Shown: in pieces, positions 1 through 8,469 of the stretch | How the letters are laid out: every line of letters begins with the position of its first letter | How positions within the stretch are numbered: the first letter of the stretch is position 1 | Assembly: GCA_022842065.1 (NCBI GenBank) | Contig: JALHQH010000013.1 | Location: 207,994-271,993 of the forward strand | Source of the DNA: Caldilineaceae bacterium | GTDB taxonomy: Bacteria; Chloroflexota; Anaerolineae; Caldilineales; Caldilineaceae | DNA: 64,000 nucleotides | Direction of reading: 5' to 3' | The notes under the pieces: generated by a model | Databases searched by the model: none | Seen by the model: the letters and a program-made list of their open reading frames with translations, nothing else | Told to the model about the DNA's origin: nothing | Translations under genes and position numbers: made by a program

Positions 1-977
1 GCCAGCTCGGCTTGGCGGTCGATTAAAGAAGTTGCCGCGGCCGGGAGTGATGAGCGATGCTGGCGCAGCGGCGTGTCGATGTTGGTTGCTGTTGGCGGCG
101 CTGGGGTTGGCGTTACCAAAATCGGCGGCTGTGCCGCGTGGTTTGCGCCGTTACTGTTATACCCGGCACCATTCAATGGCTGGCCCTGGCGCACGGCGTC
201 ATAAACGGCCCGCGTTTCCGGCAGCGGGCTGACCCCCAGCTCACGTTCCAGCGCAATGACACATTGTTCAAACTGGCGCAGCGCAGCGCGGCGGTCTCCA
301 GTGGCAGCGTAAAGGGTGATCAAACGCCGGTGCATCTCCTCTGATAGCTCATCAACGGCTAGGGCGCGGTGGGCCATTGCAATCGCTTCGGCATAGGCGC
401 CGCGCTCACTCTGCCAGTCAACCAGCATCGCCAACGCATCGAGATAGCGGCGTTCCCAGCTTTGCCGCTCTTGCGCCACCCACGCATCGAACTCGGCGCT
501 GGCTGGCAGCGCAAAGCCGGTGAGAAAAGGGCCGCTGTAGAGCTCGACCGCGGCAACGAGTGGGGCCGGTGTACCACCCTGCACCGCGGTGGTCAACGCA
601 TCGGCAAAGGCGACGGTATCGGTTTGTATGTAAGCCGGATCGAGCAGCACCAGGTCGCTCTGGGTCTGCACAACATTCGGAAGGGGCAAGGCCTGGCGCA
701 GTTGATTGAGCAGCACCGTCAAATTGCGGCGTGCTGCCCCATCCGCAATATCGGGCCAGAAGAGAAAACAGAGTTGGTCACGCGCTACTGGCCGCATGGT
801 AACCCCCAGGCGATAGAGCAGGGCACGCATCTGCCGGCGCGCCAGCGGCACCGGGTTGCCGACCCAGCTGAGCTGTGGTGCGCCCAGCATGGTCAGGGTC
901 AGAGGGAGCGGTGGGATCTGGGTTTCAATCGGTTGTCGTTCATAGGTTGAGTTCGGGATTCTCATTTGTTGCTGCAT
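1..977 (-). CDS. SARP/BTAD-family transcriptional regulator, 3' part outside window
   Basis: An open minus-strand frame starts at ATG 977 and runs without a stop through the left edge, so about 325 N-terminal residues are visible. After a short leader there is a winged-helix-like segment (about residues 28-105, containing QLCFLFWPD and RRNLTVLLNQLRQAL), then a helical bacterial transcriptional activation (BTAD) domain (about 110-260, containing EEMHRRLITLYAATGDR, followed by FEQCVIALERELGVSP). A Pro/Asn-rich linker follows and the last visible residues, LIDRQAEL, resemble the start of the AAA/STAND ATPase domain found in large SARP-like regulators. I infer a multidomain DNA-binding activator. 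Its targets are unknown. It is separated by about 220 bases from the next minus-strand gene, so the two need not share a transcript. Confidence 0.85.
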   Translation of the reverse strand, partial: MQQQMRIPNSTYERQPIETQIPPLPLTLTMLGAPQLSWVGNPVPLARRQMRALLYRLGVTMRPVARDQLCFLFWPDIADGAARRNLTVLLNQLRQALPLPNVVQTQSDLVLLDPAYIQTDTVAFADALTTAVQGGTPAPLVAAVELYSGPFLTGFALPASAEFDAWVAQERQSWERRYLDALAMLVDWQSERGAYAEAIAMAHRALAVDELSEEMHRRLITLYAATGDRRAALRQFEQCVIALERELGVSPLPETRAVYDAVRQGQPLNGAGYNSNGANHAAQPPILVTPTPAPPTATNIDTPLRQHRSSLPAAATSLIDRQAEL

Positions 978-1201
978 CGGTTGAACTCACTTTCGCATCA
1001 GCACAAAACTTGTCCCCTACCTGCTGGACGGGTCATCGTGCTTAGCTTAGCCCCCGCACCGTTTATTGAGCGTCTGTTGAGCGTTTGATGCGTAACGAAT
1101 TACGTCGTTACTCGACAAAACTTGCGCGGGCCGCGAGAATCTCTCGAAAATCCCCGTGACCCTGCAACTTTGCAACCTTGCAACTTTGCAACTTTGTCGC
1201 C
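978..1201. other. Gap with short tandem phrases
   Basis: No gene is seen. The gap holds a variable tandem repeat of CAACTTTG-like units at about 1162-1196. Two copies of the phrase ACGAATTACG (about 1094 and 1209) lie on either side, the second just inside the end of the downstream gene. The composition resembles the phrase repeats described elsewhere in this window. Confidence 0.5.
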
Positions 1202-3493
1202 TTACGTTTTACGAATTACGCCGGAAAAATCGACCGCCTCTACGGCATGCAACGTATACAACACTAAGATCAAGTACTCAATCCGTTCCGCACCCGAAGC
1301 GCTCAACTCGGTGGCGCATGCGCGCAACACGCTGGCCGTAGGGGTAGGGAAATGGGACAGGGGTAAGCGCTGCACTAACGTTTCTAGCTGTTGCACACCG
1401 GCGGTCAGATTGTTGCGCGCCAGCAGATCGCTGGCAGCATCTAATGCGGCTAATGGCTGGGGATCGTTTTGGGTCAGTTGGCTCACTTTGCGGCGCAAGG
1501 CGACCAAGGCTTGGGCCAGCGCCGTGCCCTTTTCGCCACGCGTCTGCCGTAACAACTGGATAAAATAATGTTCGTCACCCACGGTCCGCGCCACCGTACG
1601 TGCGACGGCCAGCGCCAACTCTAGCTGCGTGATCTCATCATCGGCCCCTTGGAGCAGGGCGAGCAGGTCGGTGGTGGCTGCACTCGCCTGTAATTTGCCC
1701 AAGGCCGAGGCATAAGCGATCTGTTGTCCATAGTCGCTTTCAGTCTGCAGCCGCGTCAACAATTCGGGAATACACTCGCGATCACCCAAGGTGGCCAACG
1801 AGCGCGCACAGTGGGATTGGATCGAGCGGTAGTGGGAATTTAACCCTTCGCGCAGGGGCGGCAAGGCGCGCTCGTCACCGGTACGGGCCAAGGCCCAGGC
1901 CGCGATCACACTGAGCGCGGGGGATTTACCACGCAAGACAACGATCAACGCCTCGGTCAAGCGTGGATCTGGTTGCATACGCGCCACCGAAATAATCGCC
2001 TCGTAGCGCACATTAAAGCGGGGGTCACGCAAGGCGTCCAACAGCTCATCCACGGTTAGATGGCTCTGCGTCTGTCCCAGCAGCGCGGTCATAAAGACGG
2101 TTGACCGTTCATCCTGCGCCCGGTGATAGCGAATCATCGCATCAAAGGCGCGAATCGGGTTGCCCTGCAAAAAAAGGCCGGCAAATTGACCGGTGCTGAC
2201 CGGACTGTCACCGCGCACACTTTTGAAGATCCAGAGACCGGCCGCGGTGAAGAGAAACGCCCCGGCCATCAGCACAGTGTATTGATCCAGCACAAAACTG
2301 CCCACCTGGAGGCGGAAACCAGCCATTGCATCAAGCACCCGGCCCCCCAACATCTGGCTCAAGCCGGTAATCAAGCCGGCCAGGGCGTAGTAGAGCGCCA
2401 TATATTCCATGCTCTGCGCACTGGGCACCACGTTGACAAAGAGTAGCCGCGCCGAACCAATCGCCCAGCCCACATCGCCAATCCCCTGCAGCACGGCAAT
2501 GCCCAAGGCCAGCGGTAGACTCCAAGGTGAGTTTTGCGGCAGCAAGAACCAGAGCAATGGCAAAAGTAGGCGGATCAGCAGGCCGATCATCATCACCGGT
2601 TTACTGCCATACCGATCGGAGGCCCAGCCCCACAGATAGCCCGCGACCAAACCACCGGCCAGCGCACCCGTGGGTAAACGCACCACATCACTTTCACTCA
2701 ACCCCACCACCTGGCGCATAAAAAGGGGCAAAAAGGAGAGCAGCGGCGTAAAGCCAACGATGATCAAGCCAACGCCGAGCATATAACCGCGAAAGTTGGG
2801 ATCGCGCGCCACGGCCAGCACCTTGCCGATGTCAACGGTGGTCGCATTGGTGCGCTGTGCCCCACCGGGCACATGGGCATAGGACCAGACGGCCACAAAA
2901 CCCGCCACCAGCCCGGCACTGATCAAAATCATAAAGCCACTTAGCCCACTGGCGCGTTCGATGACAAAGCCGGCGATGATGACGACCAGGAAGCTGGCAA
3001 TCGTGCAAAAGAGGTTACTCGTGGCGTAATATTTGCCGCGCACACTATCGGGGATATATTCCTGCACCCAAGGAAAGGCCGCGGTGTCAGCGATGGCTTT
3101 ACAGAGCGCAAAGCCGGCCGTGATCGCGGCCACAAAGAGCGAGGCCACCCCCGTCCCAAAGGTCACCGCCACCCAAGGGGTCAGCAGTAAAAACGCAGTG
3201 ATGATCTTGCGCAGCCCAAAAAAGGTGATAAAGGTGCGCTTATAACCAAAGCGCACCACCAGCGGCGCAATCAAGAGCGCCAGCGTCCCAGCAAAAGGGA
3301 TGAGCGAGAGCAGCGAACCGATTTCGGTCTTGTTCAGCCCTAGTTTGTCGAGAAAGAGAATAAAGACCGAGCCAAAAAAGATTAGCTGCGAAAAGATCGT
3401 AATGCTGGTATCGCCGGCGATACTCCAGGGCAGGCCACGCAGCTTTTCCACATTGGTCGGTTCGTTTTGGGAAACTTGTTCAGTCAGGATCAT
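1202..3493 (-). CDS. MFS transporter fused to C-terminal HEAT repeats
   Basis: A 763-residue protein. Residues about 25-435 form a major facilitator superfamily domain with about 12 hydrophobic segments and the loop motif GYLWGWASDRYGSKP between transmembrane segments. Residues about 465-640 contain repeated helical pairs of HEAT/PBS-lyase type (for example LLDALRDPRFNVRYEAIIS, then ALRGKSP-like and REGLNSHYR units), and the rest is a soluble helical tail. MFS proteins usually end soon after the last membrane segment (about 400-450 residues), so the extra 300 residues are an added cytoplasmic module, possibly for protein contact or gating. The substrate cannot be told. It is transcribed in the same direction as the dehydrogenase operon upstream, but a hairpin element separates them. 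Confidence 0.85.
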   Translation of the reverse strand: MILTEQVSQNEPTNVEKLRGLPWSIAGDTSITIFSQLIFFGSVFILFLDKLGLNKTEIGSLLSLIPFAGTLALLIAPLVVRFGYKRTFITFFGLRKIITAFLLLTPWVAVTFGTGVASLFVAAITAGFALCKAIADTAAFPWVQEYIPDSVRGKYYATSNLFCTIASFLVVIIAGFVIERASGLSGFMILISAGLVAGFVAVWSYAHVPGGAQRTNATTVDIGKVLAVARDPNFRGYMLGVGLIIVGFTPLLSFLPLFMRQVVGLSESDVVRLPTGALAGGLVAGYLWGWASDRYGSKPVMMIGLLIRLLLPLLWFLLPQNSPWSLPLALGIAVLQGIGDVGWAIGSARLLFVNVVPSAQSMEYMALYYALAGLITGLSQMLGGRVLDAMAGFRLQVGSFVLDQYTVLMAGAFLFTAAGLWIFKSVRGDSPVSTGQFAGLFLQGNPIRAFDAMIRYHRAQDERSTVFMTALLGQTQSHLTVDELLDALRDPRFNVRYEAIISVARMQPDPRLTEALIVVLRGKSPALSVIAAWALARTGDERALPPLREGLNSHYRSIQSHCARSLATLGDRECIPELLTRLQTESDYGQQIAYASALGKLQASAATTDLLALLQGADDEITQLELALAVARTVARTVGDEHYFIQLLRQTRGEKGTALAQALVALRRKVSQLTQNDPQPLAALDAASDLLARNNLTAGVQQLETLVQRLPLSHFPTPTASVLRACATELSASGAERIEYLILVLYTLHAVEAVDFSGVIRKT

Positions 3494-3575
3494 AGGGACG
3501 CTTTGGGTTTGAATAATTTGGTCAGGTTGTTAACGGTTTGCGCATCAGTATACCCTAAAGCCGCCTTTTTGCGCC

Positions 3576-3710
3576 CCCTAGTACACTGTGACGTAAATTT
3601 GATTGTTTACCGCTCAGAGGGGATTGCCAAATCCCCGATCTATATCAGGGATTTGGCAATCCCCTCTGAGCATTCTAACTTATTATAATTTCTGTCACAC
3701 TGCACTAGGG
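3576..3710. repeat. MITE-like palindromic element with CTAG-type ends (copy A)
   Basis: Imperfect terminal inverted repeats begin CCCTAGTACACTGTGACG and end, reversed, with the related CCCTAGTGCAGTGTGACA. The core holds a 24-bp perfect hairpin (arms 3612-3635 and 3648-3671). It has no coding capacity. The ends match those of the elements at 21998, 29787 and 29974, so this is one member of a dispersed family. Confidence 0.7.
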
Positions 3711-3760
3711 TCAACTCGTTACGCTGCAACAATTAACCATTAATTGTTTTCCATTAATTA

Positions 3761-4537
3761 TTAAAGCCCTTTCGCCAACCAACCGCCATCCACATAGATA
3801 TCTTGACCCGTGAGATAGGCCGAGGCGGCGGAGGCGAGAAAGATCACCGCGCCGGCTAGATCTTCGGGTTCGCCCCAGCGCCCGAGCAGGGTGCGGCTGC
3901 TACGCTGTTCACGCCGTTCGGGATCGTTCCAACTGCGGCTGTTCATGTCGGTGTGAAAGTAACCAGGCCCCAGATTGTTGACGCGAATGCCATGCGGCGC
4001 TAGATCAACGGCCAGCGCTTTGGAGAGCTGTTTGAGCGCACCTTTGGCGGCGATATAGGCGGGGTTGCCGGGAAAGCCACGCTCGGCGTTGATGCTGGTG
4101 ATGTTGATGATCGAACCACTCTGCTGCGCTGCCATCAACGGCGCAAAACCACGGGCCAAGTAAAAGGCCGCGCTCAGGTTGACTTGCAGCGTGCGCTCCC
4201 AAACTTCGTCGGGATAATCAAACAGATCGTGCCCCTCGGTGATACCCGCGGCGTTGATCAGAATATCGACCCGCCCCGGATCGCGGCTGACGGCGGCGAT
4301 CAAGGCGGCAATCTGCGCCTTGTCCGCCAGATCGCAACAATGGCTGGTGGCGCGCAAACCTTGGGCTTGCAACGCGGCGGTTGCCTCATCCAAGCGCGCT
4401 TGATTGGCGCTGACCATGATCACAGCGGCCCCGGCGCGCAGCAGCGCTTCGGCCATTGCCTGGCCTAGACCGCGGCTGGCTCCTGTCACTACGGCGGTCT
4501 TCCCCGCCAGGCTGAATAGATCGTCAAGATAGCTCAT
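3761..4537 (-). CDS. Short-chain dehydrogenase/reductase (SDR)
   Basis: 258 residues, the usual length for a classical SDR. The Rossmann cofactor motif TGASRGLG is at residues 18-25, the structural NAAG motif at about 95-98, and the catalytic Ser148, Tyr161 and Lys165 (YIAAK) are all present. The C-terminal YLTGQDIYVDGGW is typical of the gluconate 5-dehydrogenase/3-oxoacyl-reductase branch. It probably oxidises or reduces a sugar or polyol hydroxyl using NAD(P). It is the last gene of a minus-strand cluster with a Gfo/Idh oxidoreductase, an Fe-S protein and a PhyH dioxygenase, which points to a catabolic role and not to fatty-acid synthesis. The exact substrate cannot be read from sequence. 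Confidence 0.9.
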   Translation of the reverse strand: MSYLDDLFSLAGKTAVVTGASRGLGQAMAEALLRAGAAVIMVSANQARLDEATAALQAQGLRATSHCCDLADKAQIAALIAAVSRDPGRVDILINAAGITEGHDLFDYPDEVWERTLQVNLSAAFYLARGFAPLMAAQQSGSIINITSINAERGFPGNPAYIAAKGALKQLSKALAVDLAPHGIRVNNLGPGYFHTDMNSRSWNDPERREQRSSRTLLGRWGEPEDLAGAVIFLASAASAYLTGQDIYVDGGWLAKGL

Positions 4538-4572
4538 CGGTAACCTTGTTGTCGCTCTCTGTTGTGGTATGC

Positions 4573-4691
4573 ATTAGCCGAGGGTTGAAACCCTCGGCTA
4601 CCTTCTGCCGTCACTCCGTGACTAAAACGGGGGCTACCCTAGCAAACTTGGCTGGTAGTACACCTTGTCACCTTGTCACCTTGTCATCCTC
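4573..4691. repeat. Palindromic module and CACCTTGT phrase repeat
   Basis: A hairpin at about 4575-4600 (arms GCCGAGGGTT and AACCCTCGGC, loop GAA-like) is followed by CTGCCGTCACTCCGTGAC, a segment also present in the MITE-like copies at 21998, 29787 and 29974. It is probably a decayed fragment of that family. From about 4661 to 4690 there is a short tandem phrase (CACCTTGT units) that reaches the stop codon of the dioxygenase gene. Confidence 0.55.
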
Positions 4692-5513
4692 TCATCCCTT
4701 GATCGGCCATGCACGGAAAAGATTATGCTGCGCCACCGTCAGCCGCGCCCGCGTCGCGTCGGTCAGGAAGGGCGGCTCGTCCATGGTGGCGATATTTTGC
4801 GACATCATCCAATGGGGGCCGTAGCCGATGTGTAAGGTTTTGCGCGTCTGTGGCGAGCGGTTGGTGAAGCCGCCGTGGCGTAGATTTTCGGTGAAGAGGA
4901 TGGCATCGCCTGCTTGGACTGGCAGGCCGATCATACCAGGCTCTTCGTCCGGGTTGTTGCCATAGGGTGATTTGTAGTTGGTTTTGTGGGTAGCGGGCAC
5001 CACGCAGAACGGCCCTTCTTCCGGCCCAACGTCGTGGACAAAGTAGACCATGCGCACCATCATACAGTCAATCCGTCCACCTGTAAACGCGTAGCGATAT
5101 TTATGGTCAATCGGTCCGCCCATATGGGTGCCGGAGGCATTGCCCTGGTAACGAATGCGGATCTCCGAGTTGTTGATCGTATAGCGCCCCAGGATGATCT
5201 GGCTGATGTAGGCCAAGGTGCGCTGATGGTCGAGCAGCAGATCAAAGGCGGGGTCGGCGTTCCAGAAATCCTCGATCATCAAGGTTTTGCCCTCGGCACG
5301 CTGTCCCCAGGCGTGATAGTGGCGTTCATCATCAGCGTGGTAATCCTGCCCCCAAGCGGCCTGTTTGCGCGGTGGGGCTTGGATGCGCGCTAAGGCGTGC
5401 TCCTCCAGTTCGTCAATCGCAGCAGCGAGGGTTGCAACCTCGGTCGGGGTTAACATCTCTTTGATCACAAGATAGCCAAGCCGGTCAAATTCGTACTTTT
5501 CGATGTCGTTCAT
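4692..5513 (-). CDS. Phytanoyl-CoA dioxygenase (PhyH) family protein
   Basis: 273 residues from ATG 5513, preferred over longer frames because AGGAGCT lies just upstream and the upstream extension is repeat-derived. The N terminus (YEFDRLGYLVIKEMLTPTEV) is the standard PhyH opening, and the C-terminal half has the double-stranded beta-helix pattern with GDAILFTENLRHGG and a distal TRKTLHIGYGPHW. The family uses Fe(II) and 2-oxoglutarate to hydroxylate small molecules. The proximal ligand motif is less clear than usual: THMGGPIDH is the likely region, not an obvious HxD. It sits between an SDR and a reductive-dehalogenase-like gene, suggesting a multi-step oxidative pathway for one organic substrate. 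Confidence 0.8.
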   Translation of the reverse strand: MNDIEKYEFDRLGYLVIKEMLTPTEVATLAAAIDELEEHALARIQAPPRKQAAWGQDYHADDERHYHAWGQRAEGKTLMIEDFWNADPAFDLLLDHQRTLAYISQIILGRYTINNSEIRIRYQGNASGTHMGGPIDHKYRYAFTGGRIDCMMVRMVYFVHDVGPEEGPFCVVPATHKTNYKSPYGNNPDEEPGMIGLPVQAGDAILFTENLRHGGFTNRSPQTRKTLHIGYGPHWMMSQNIATMDEPPFLTDATRARLTVAQHNLFRAWPIKG

Positions 5514-5544
5514 GATAGCTCCTCTTTTGTAATGATCCAGGCAC

Positions 5545-5612
5545 GCCTGCCCTGCGGATGAAAAATCAGCGTAAATCCGCCAAATCAGGAAAATCCGCGT
5601 TCTATCGGCAGG
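5545..5612. repeat. AATCCGCGTTCTAT repeat
   Basis: The intergenic stretch carries AAATCCGCGTTCTATC and CGTAAATCCGCC, bracketed by CTGCCCTGC and its complement GCAGGGCAG. The same words form the perfect palindrome at 37907-38007, so this is a diverged copy of that family. Confidence 0.5.
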
Positions 5613-5628
5613 GCAGATATTTTTATCG

Positions 5629-6849
5629 TTAAGTTTCTTGGCGCGATTGCCACCACGCGTTGGGTTTGAGGCGTGCGCCATAGCCCAGTTTGCCATCCAG
5701 CCAAAGCATGACGCCGCGTAACCGTGTCCCGGCCAGCCGGCGGCCTAGGCGGTGCCACCAGCGCGCAAAGTCTTTGTTATAGGGACAGACCCGGATACAG
5801 ATCGAGCATTCCGTATTTTGGGCGACCCAGTAGCCAAAACACTTTTCACCGTCAATCGACCACTTGCGGACCCCCTGAATCGTCGATTGGTTGTAGCGCG
5901 CCGCATTGGGTGGCCCAGCCGAAATCGCTTTGACGGGACAGGCCGTGCTGCACCGTTGACATTGGTTGCAAAATTCCTTCACCCCAAAGTGCCGCGGTTG
6001 ATCATGGGCGAGCGGCATATCAGTAAAGACCTTGCCCAAGCGCACCCGTGGGCCAAATTCTTTGGTGATCAACAGCCCGTGCCGGCCATATTCGCCCAGC
6101 CCAGCTTTAATCGCCAGCGGGATCGCCAGCGCGGTGTCGTTCATGCTGGCGACCGCCTGATAGCCCAGGTTGCGAATATACTGGGCCAGCGACAGCACCA
6201 CGATCGCATCGTGTGAGTAGCCCAAGCCGGTAGCCGCGCCACTCAATGCCGAAGGGACGGTGCGGAGCAACTCATAGTCCATCGCTTGGGCGGTGACAAT
6301 CACGTTGGTCAGGCCGGCGGGTAACTCTTGGGGCTTTTCCTGGCCGCGGCCATCGTTAAACTTGTTTTGATAGAGCCAACGGGGGTCAAAGAAGGTAATG
6401 CCCACCAGATCCGCGCCAAAAGCTTTGGCCACCCGTTTAACGTCTGCCGCACCGGCGGCTGGGGTGCCGGCCTCGATTTTGGTCGGGGCCACCGCTCGCT
6501 GCAGGGTGAACTCATCGGTGAAGCCTTCGCGGCGGCCCTGATCCTCTTTCAACTCGGTAAAGATGTCACTGACATGCCAGGCCGCGTTGCGCAGCGCATA
6601 ATCCTTTTGGGTAAAGCCTTCGGCCTTGCGCCAACTTTTGAGTGGTTCGCGATAGGTGGCATAAAAGAGCGCACTCTTGGCGCTGCGAATGCGTTCATCC
6701 CACCACGAGCGGCGGAAGAGATCATCCTTTTGGTTAAAGGGGACAAAGTCCGCCAACAGTTCAAAGCCGGCGGCCTGATCGCTGGCGCGCACGGCTTCCT
6801 CCGTCAAGGTGATGGGAAAACGATATGGTGGCGCGGACAGGTTCGGCAT
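5629..6849 (-). CDS. Soluble reductive-dehalogenase-like Fe-S protein
   Basis: 406 residues from ATG 6849, which has AGAGG upstream and does not overlap the previous gene; a GTG at 6894 is possible. The C-terminal part has two ferredoxin-type motifs: C294-x2-C297-x2-C300-x3-C304-P, and C337 with C348-x2-C351-x3-C355-P. The second, preceded by KWSIDGEKCFGYW, matches the pattern of reductive dehalogenase (RdhA) proteins better than epoxyqueuosine reductase QueG. The upstream domain (about 130-290) would be the corrinoid-binding reductase fold. There is no Tat signal, so it should be cytoplasmic and non-respiratory. No membrane-anchor partner (RdhB) is near. Function as a dehalogenase is inference. 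It could be another corrinoid Fe-S reductase. Confidence 0.75.
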   Translation of the reverse strand: MPNLSAPPYRFPITLTEEAVRASDQAAGFELLADFVPFNQKDDLFRRSWWDERIRSAKSALFYATYREPLKSWRKAEGFTQKDYALRNAAWHVSDIFTELKEDQGRREGFTDEFTLQRAVAPTKIEAGTPAAGAADVKRVAKAFGADLVGITFFDPRWLYQNKFNDGRGQEKPQELPAGLTNVIVTAQAMDYELLRTVPSALSGAATGLGYSHDAIVVLSLAQYIRNLGYQAVASMNDTALAIPLAIKAGLGEYGRHGLLITKEFGPRVRLGKVFTDMPLAHDQPRHFGVKEFCNQCQRCSTACPVKAISAGPPNAARYNQSTIQGVRKWSIDGEKCFGYWVAQNTECSICIRVCPYNKDFARWWHRLGRRLAGTRLRGVMLWLDGKLGYGARLKPNAWWQSRQET

Positions 6850-6872
6850 CAGTTTCTGATCCTCTGCTTGGT

Positions 6873-7898
6873 TCAAGCCCAAACCTTTTCCCACTGCCGG
6901 CTGGCGGCGGAGCGGTAGATGGCGAGGGCAGTGCGCAATTCACCCAACGAATACTCGGGTGAGGCCGCCAAAGGAGTGCCACTGCGCACGGCCTGGGCGA
7001 AATCGGCCAACTCGTAACCAAAGCTGGCGTGGCGGCCCTCCCACTTGTTGGCCACCAGCACCTCGCCGTCGGGATGGGTCTTGTCGAAGAGCAGCACGCG
7101 ACCATGCTGCCCGCGTTCGATCAGCAGATCGGCCTTGGTCCCGATCACGCGGAATTCTTCCCCGCCGCCTAGCACCGCCCCACCGTAGAGCGTGTCAAAG
7201 GCGGCGACGGTGCCCGAAGCAAACCGTAAGAGCGCGCGTGTCAGCGACTCCCCTTCCATCTCGGCCAGCGGTCGCCCGGTGACCGCCACGACTTCGTCCA
7301 CCTCTCCCAACCACATGCGCAGCGGGCGCAGCCAATGCGCGCCGCCGTCGATGGTGATGCCGCCCCCGGCCTGGGCCAGATCATAGCGCCAGGGACGTGG
7401 GCCGTCACTGGCCACGGGGCCTGGATTGGCGAAGACCGCACGCGCCATGAGGATCTCACCGAGCACCCCCGCTTGGATCAGCTCCTGGACTTTGCGCGCA
7501 TCGGGCCAGTATTGGGCCTGTTCGGCCACCATAAAGACCGTGCCGGCCTGACGGGCGGCGGCCAGAATGTTTTCACAACTGGCCAACGTGTGGGCCATCG
7601 GTTTTTCCAACACCACATGTTTGCCCGCCGCAAAGGCGGCCAGGGCGGCTGCTTCGTGCTGGTTGTGCGGCAACATGATATCGACCGCGGCAAAGTCGCC
7701 TTGCGCCAGGGCGGTTGCCAGCGATGTAAAGGGCTGCGCGCCGGTCTGGTCGGCCATTGCCGCGGCGCGGGCTGGATCGGTATCGACCACGGCGGTCACG
7801 ACCAGTTGGTCCGCATGGGCTTGAATGCCGCGCCAGTGGGCTTGGGCGATCCCGCCACAGCCGACCAGCGCTAGCTTGAGTGTTTGTGCGTCTTGCAT
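6873..7898 (-). CDS. Gfo/Idh/MocA family oxidoreductase
   Basis: 341 residues. The N-terminal Rossmann domain has LALVGCGGIAQAHW (about 8-22), and the family EKP motif is at 98-100. The C-terminal alpha/beta domain contains GGITIDGGAHWLRPLRMWLG, whose DxxxHWL pattern supplies the usual catalytic-site residues. These enzymes oxidise or reduce sugars, inositols or related polyols with NAD(P). It is the first gene of the minus-strand cluster that continues with an Fe-S reductase, a PhyH dioxygenase and an SDR, each within a short gap, so an operon is likely. The substrate is not evident. Confidence 0.9.
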   Translation of the reverse strand: MQDAQTLKLALVGCGGIAQAHWRGIQAHADQLVVTAVVDTDPARAAAMADQTGAQPFTSLATALAQGDFAAVDIMLPHNQHEAAALAAFAAGKHVVLEKPMAHTLASCENILAAARQAGTVFMVAEQAQYWPDARKVQELIQAGVLGEILMARAVFANPGPVASDGPRPWRYDLAQAGGGITIDGGAHWLRPLRMWLGEVDEVVAVTGRPLAEMEGESLTRALLRFASGTVAAFDTLYGGAVLGGGEEFRVIGTKADLLIERGQHGRVLLFDKTHPDGEVLVANKWEGRHASFGYELADFAQAVRSGTPLAASPEYSLGELRTALAIYRSAASRQWEKVWA

Positions 7899-8469
7899 GA
7901 AATTCCTTGTCCTGGATCAATAGCTGGCAAAGGTAAAATAAGATTTGGGTAAGGGTTCCCATAATCTAACCGCAAGTGCGGTTGTTTTGCAAACGGTAGA
8001 AAATAACCCTATTGCCCGCGCCACAAACGGATTACACCCTCTGTTACAGCCAATGGTACAGCCAATGGTACAGCCAATGGTACAGAGCTGGCCCTTGTTA
8101 TGTACCTTACGGCGCTGTATTGTTGCCCTGGTCGTCAAGCCGGCCGGCTGACCACAAGCCCACAATGCCTAGAATAACCATTACACAAGTTTGGGACTTT
8201 TCGCCACAACATTGGGACTTGACCCCGCCGCAGTGCTGCTACACTCGGTGTAACGGTCAACTCGTGATCGGCAAACAGTATAAGATGGCAAGGATCTTTA
8301 CAATGGTCTATCCAGCTTTCTACCCTGCCGTTGGTGGCGCACACCCGCGCGCACCACCAACGGCAGGCGGCACAACAACCGTCAAACGCACGCAGGTTGC
8401 CTGTTCCCACCCAGGGGGCCGGCGCTTGTCAATGATCATCAATCATCAACTATCTTTGGAGAAACCCTT
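7899..8469. other. Long gap with tandem 13-mers, a TGTACC palindrome and a hairpin
   Basis: This 571-base gap lies between divergently transcribed genes and must hold promoters for both, but I cannot place them with confidence. It has tandem copies of a 13-base unit containing TGGTACAGCCAA (about 8042-8085), which run into a GGTACA...TGTACC palindrome. A second hairpin is at 8325-8366 (arms CTGCCGTTGGTG and its complement). The word TTGGGACTT occurs twice about 25 bases apart near 8190-8220. No credible gene is seen; open frames here are repeat-driven. Confidence 0.5.
8079..8106. promoter_or_regulatory. GGTACA-N16-TGTACC palindrome (copy 1)
   Basis: A 28-base interrupted palindrome whose spacer GAGCTGGCCCTTGTTA is nearly the same as that of the copy at 17231-17258. 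Each lies about 310-370 bases upstream of a gene for an exported protein. It could be a shared operator or a repeat. Function is inference. Confidence 0.35.

Noticed and set aside
5629..6849. QueG (epoxyqueuosine reductase)
   Set aside because: QueG also has two Fe-S motifs, but the spacing and the KWSIDGEKCFGYW segment fit RdhA better, and no HEAT-like C-terminal domain is seen.
8042..8085. CRISPR or gene in 13-mer repeat
   Set aside because: Uniform 13-base tandem repeat without spacers; open frames through it have no ribosome site.
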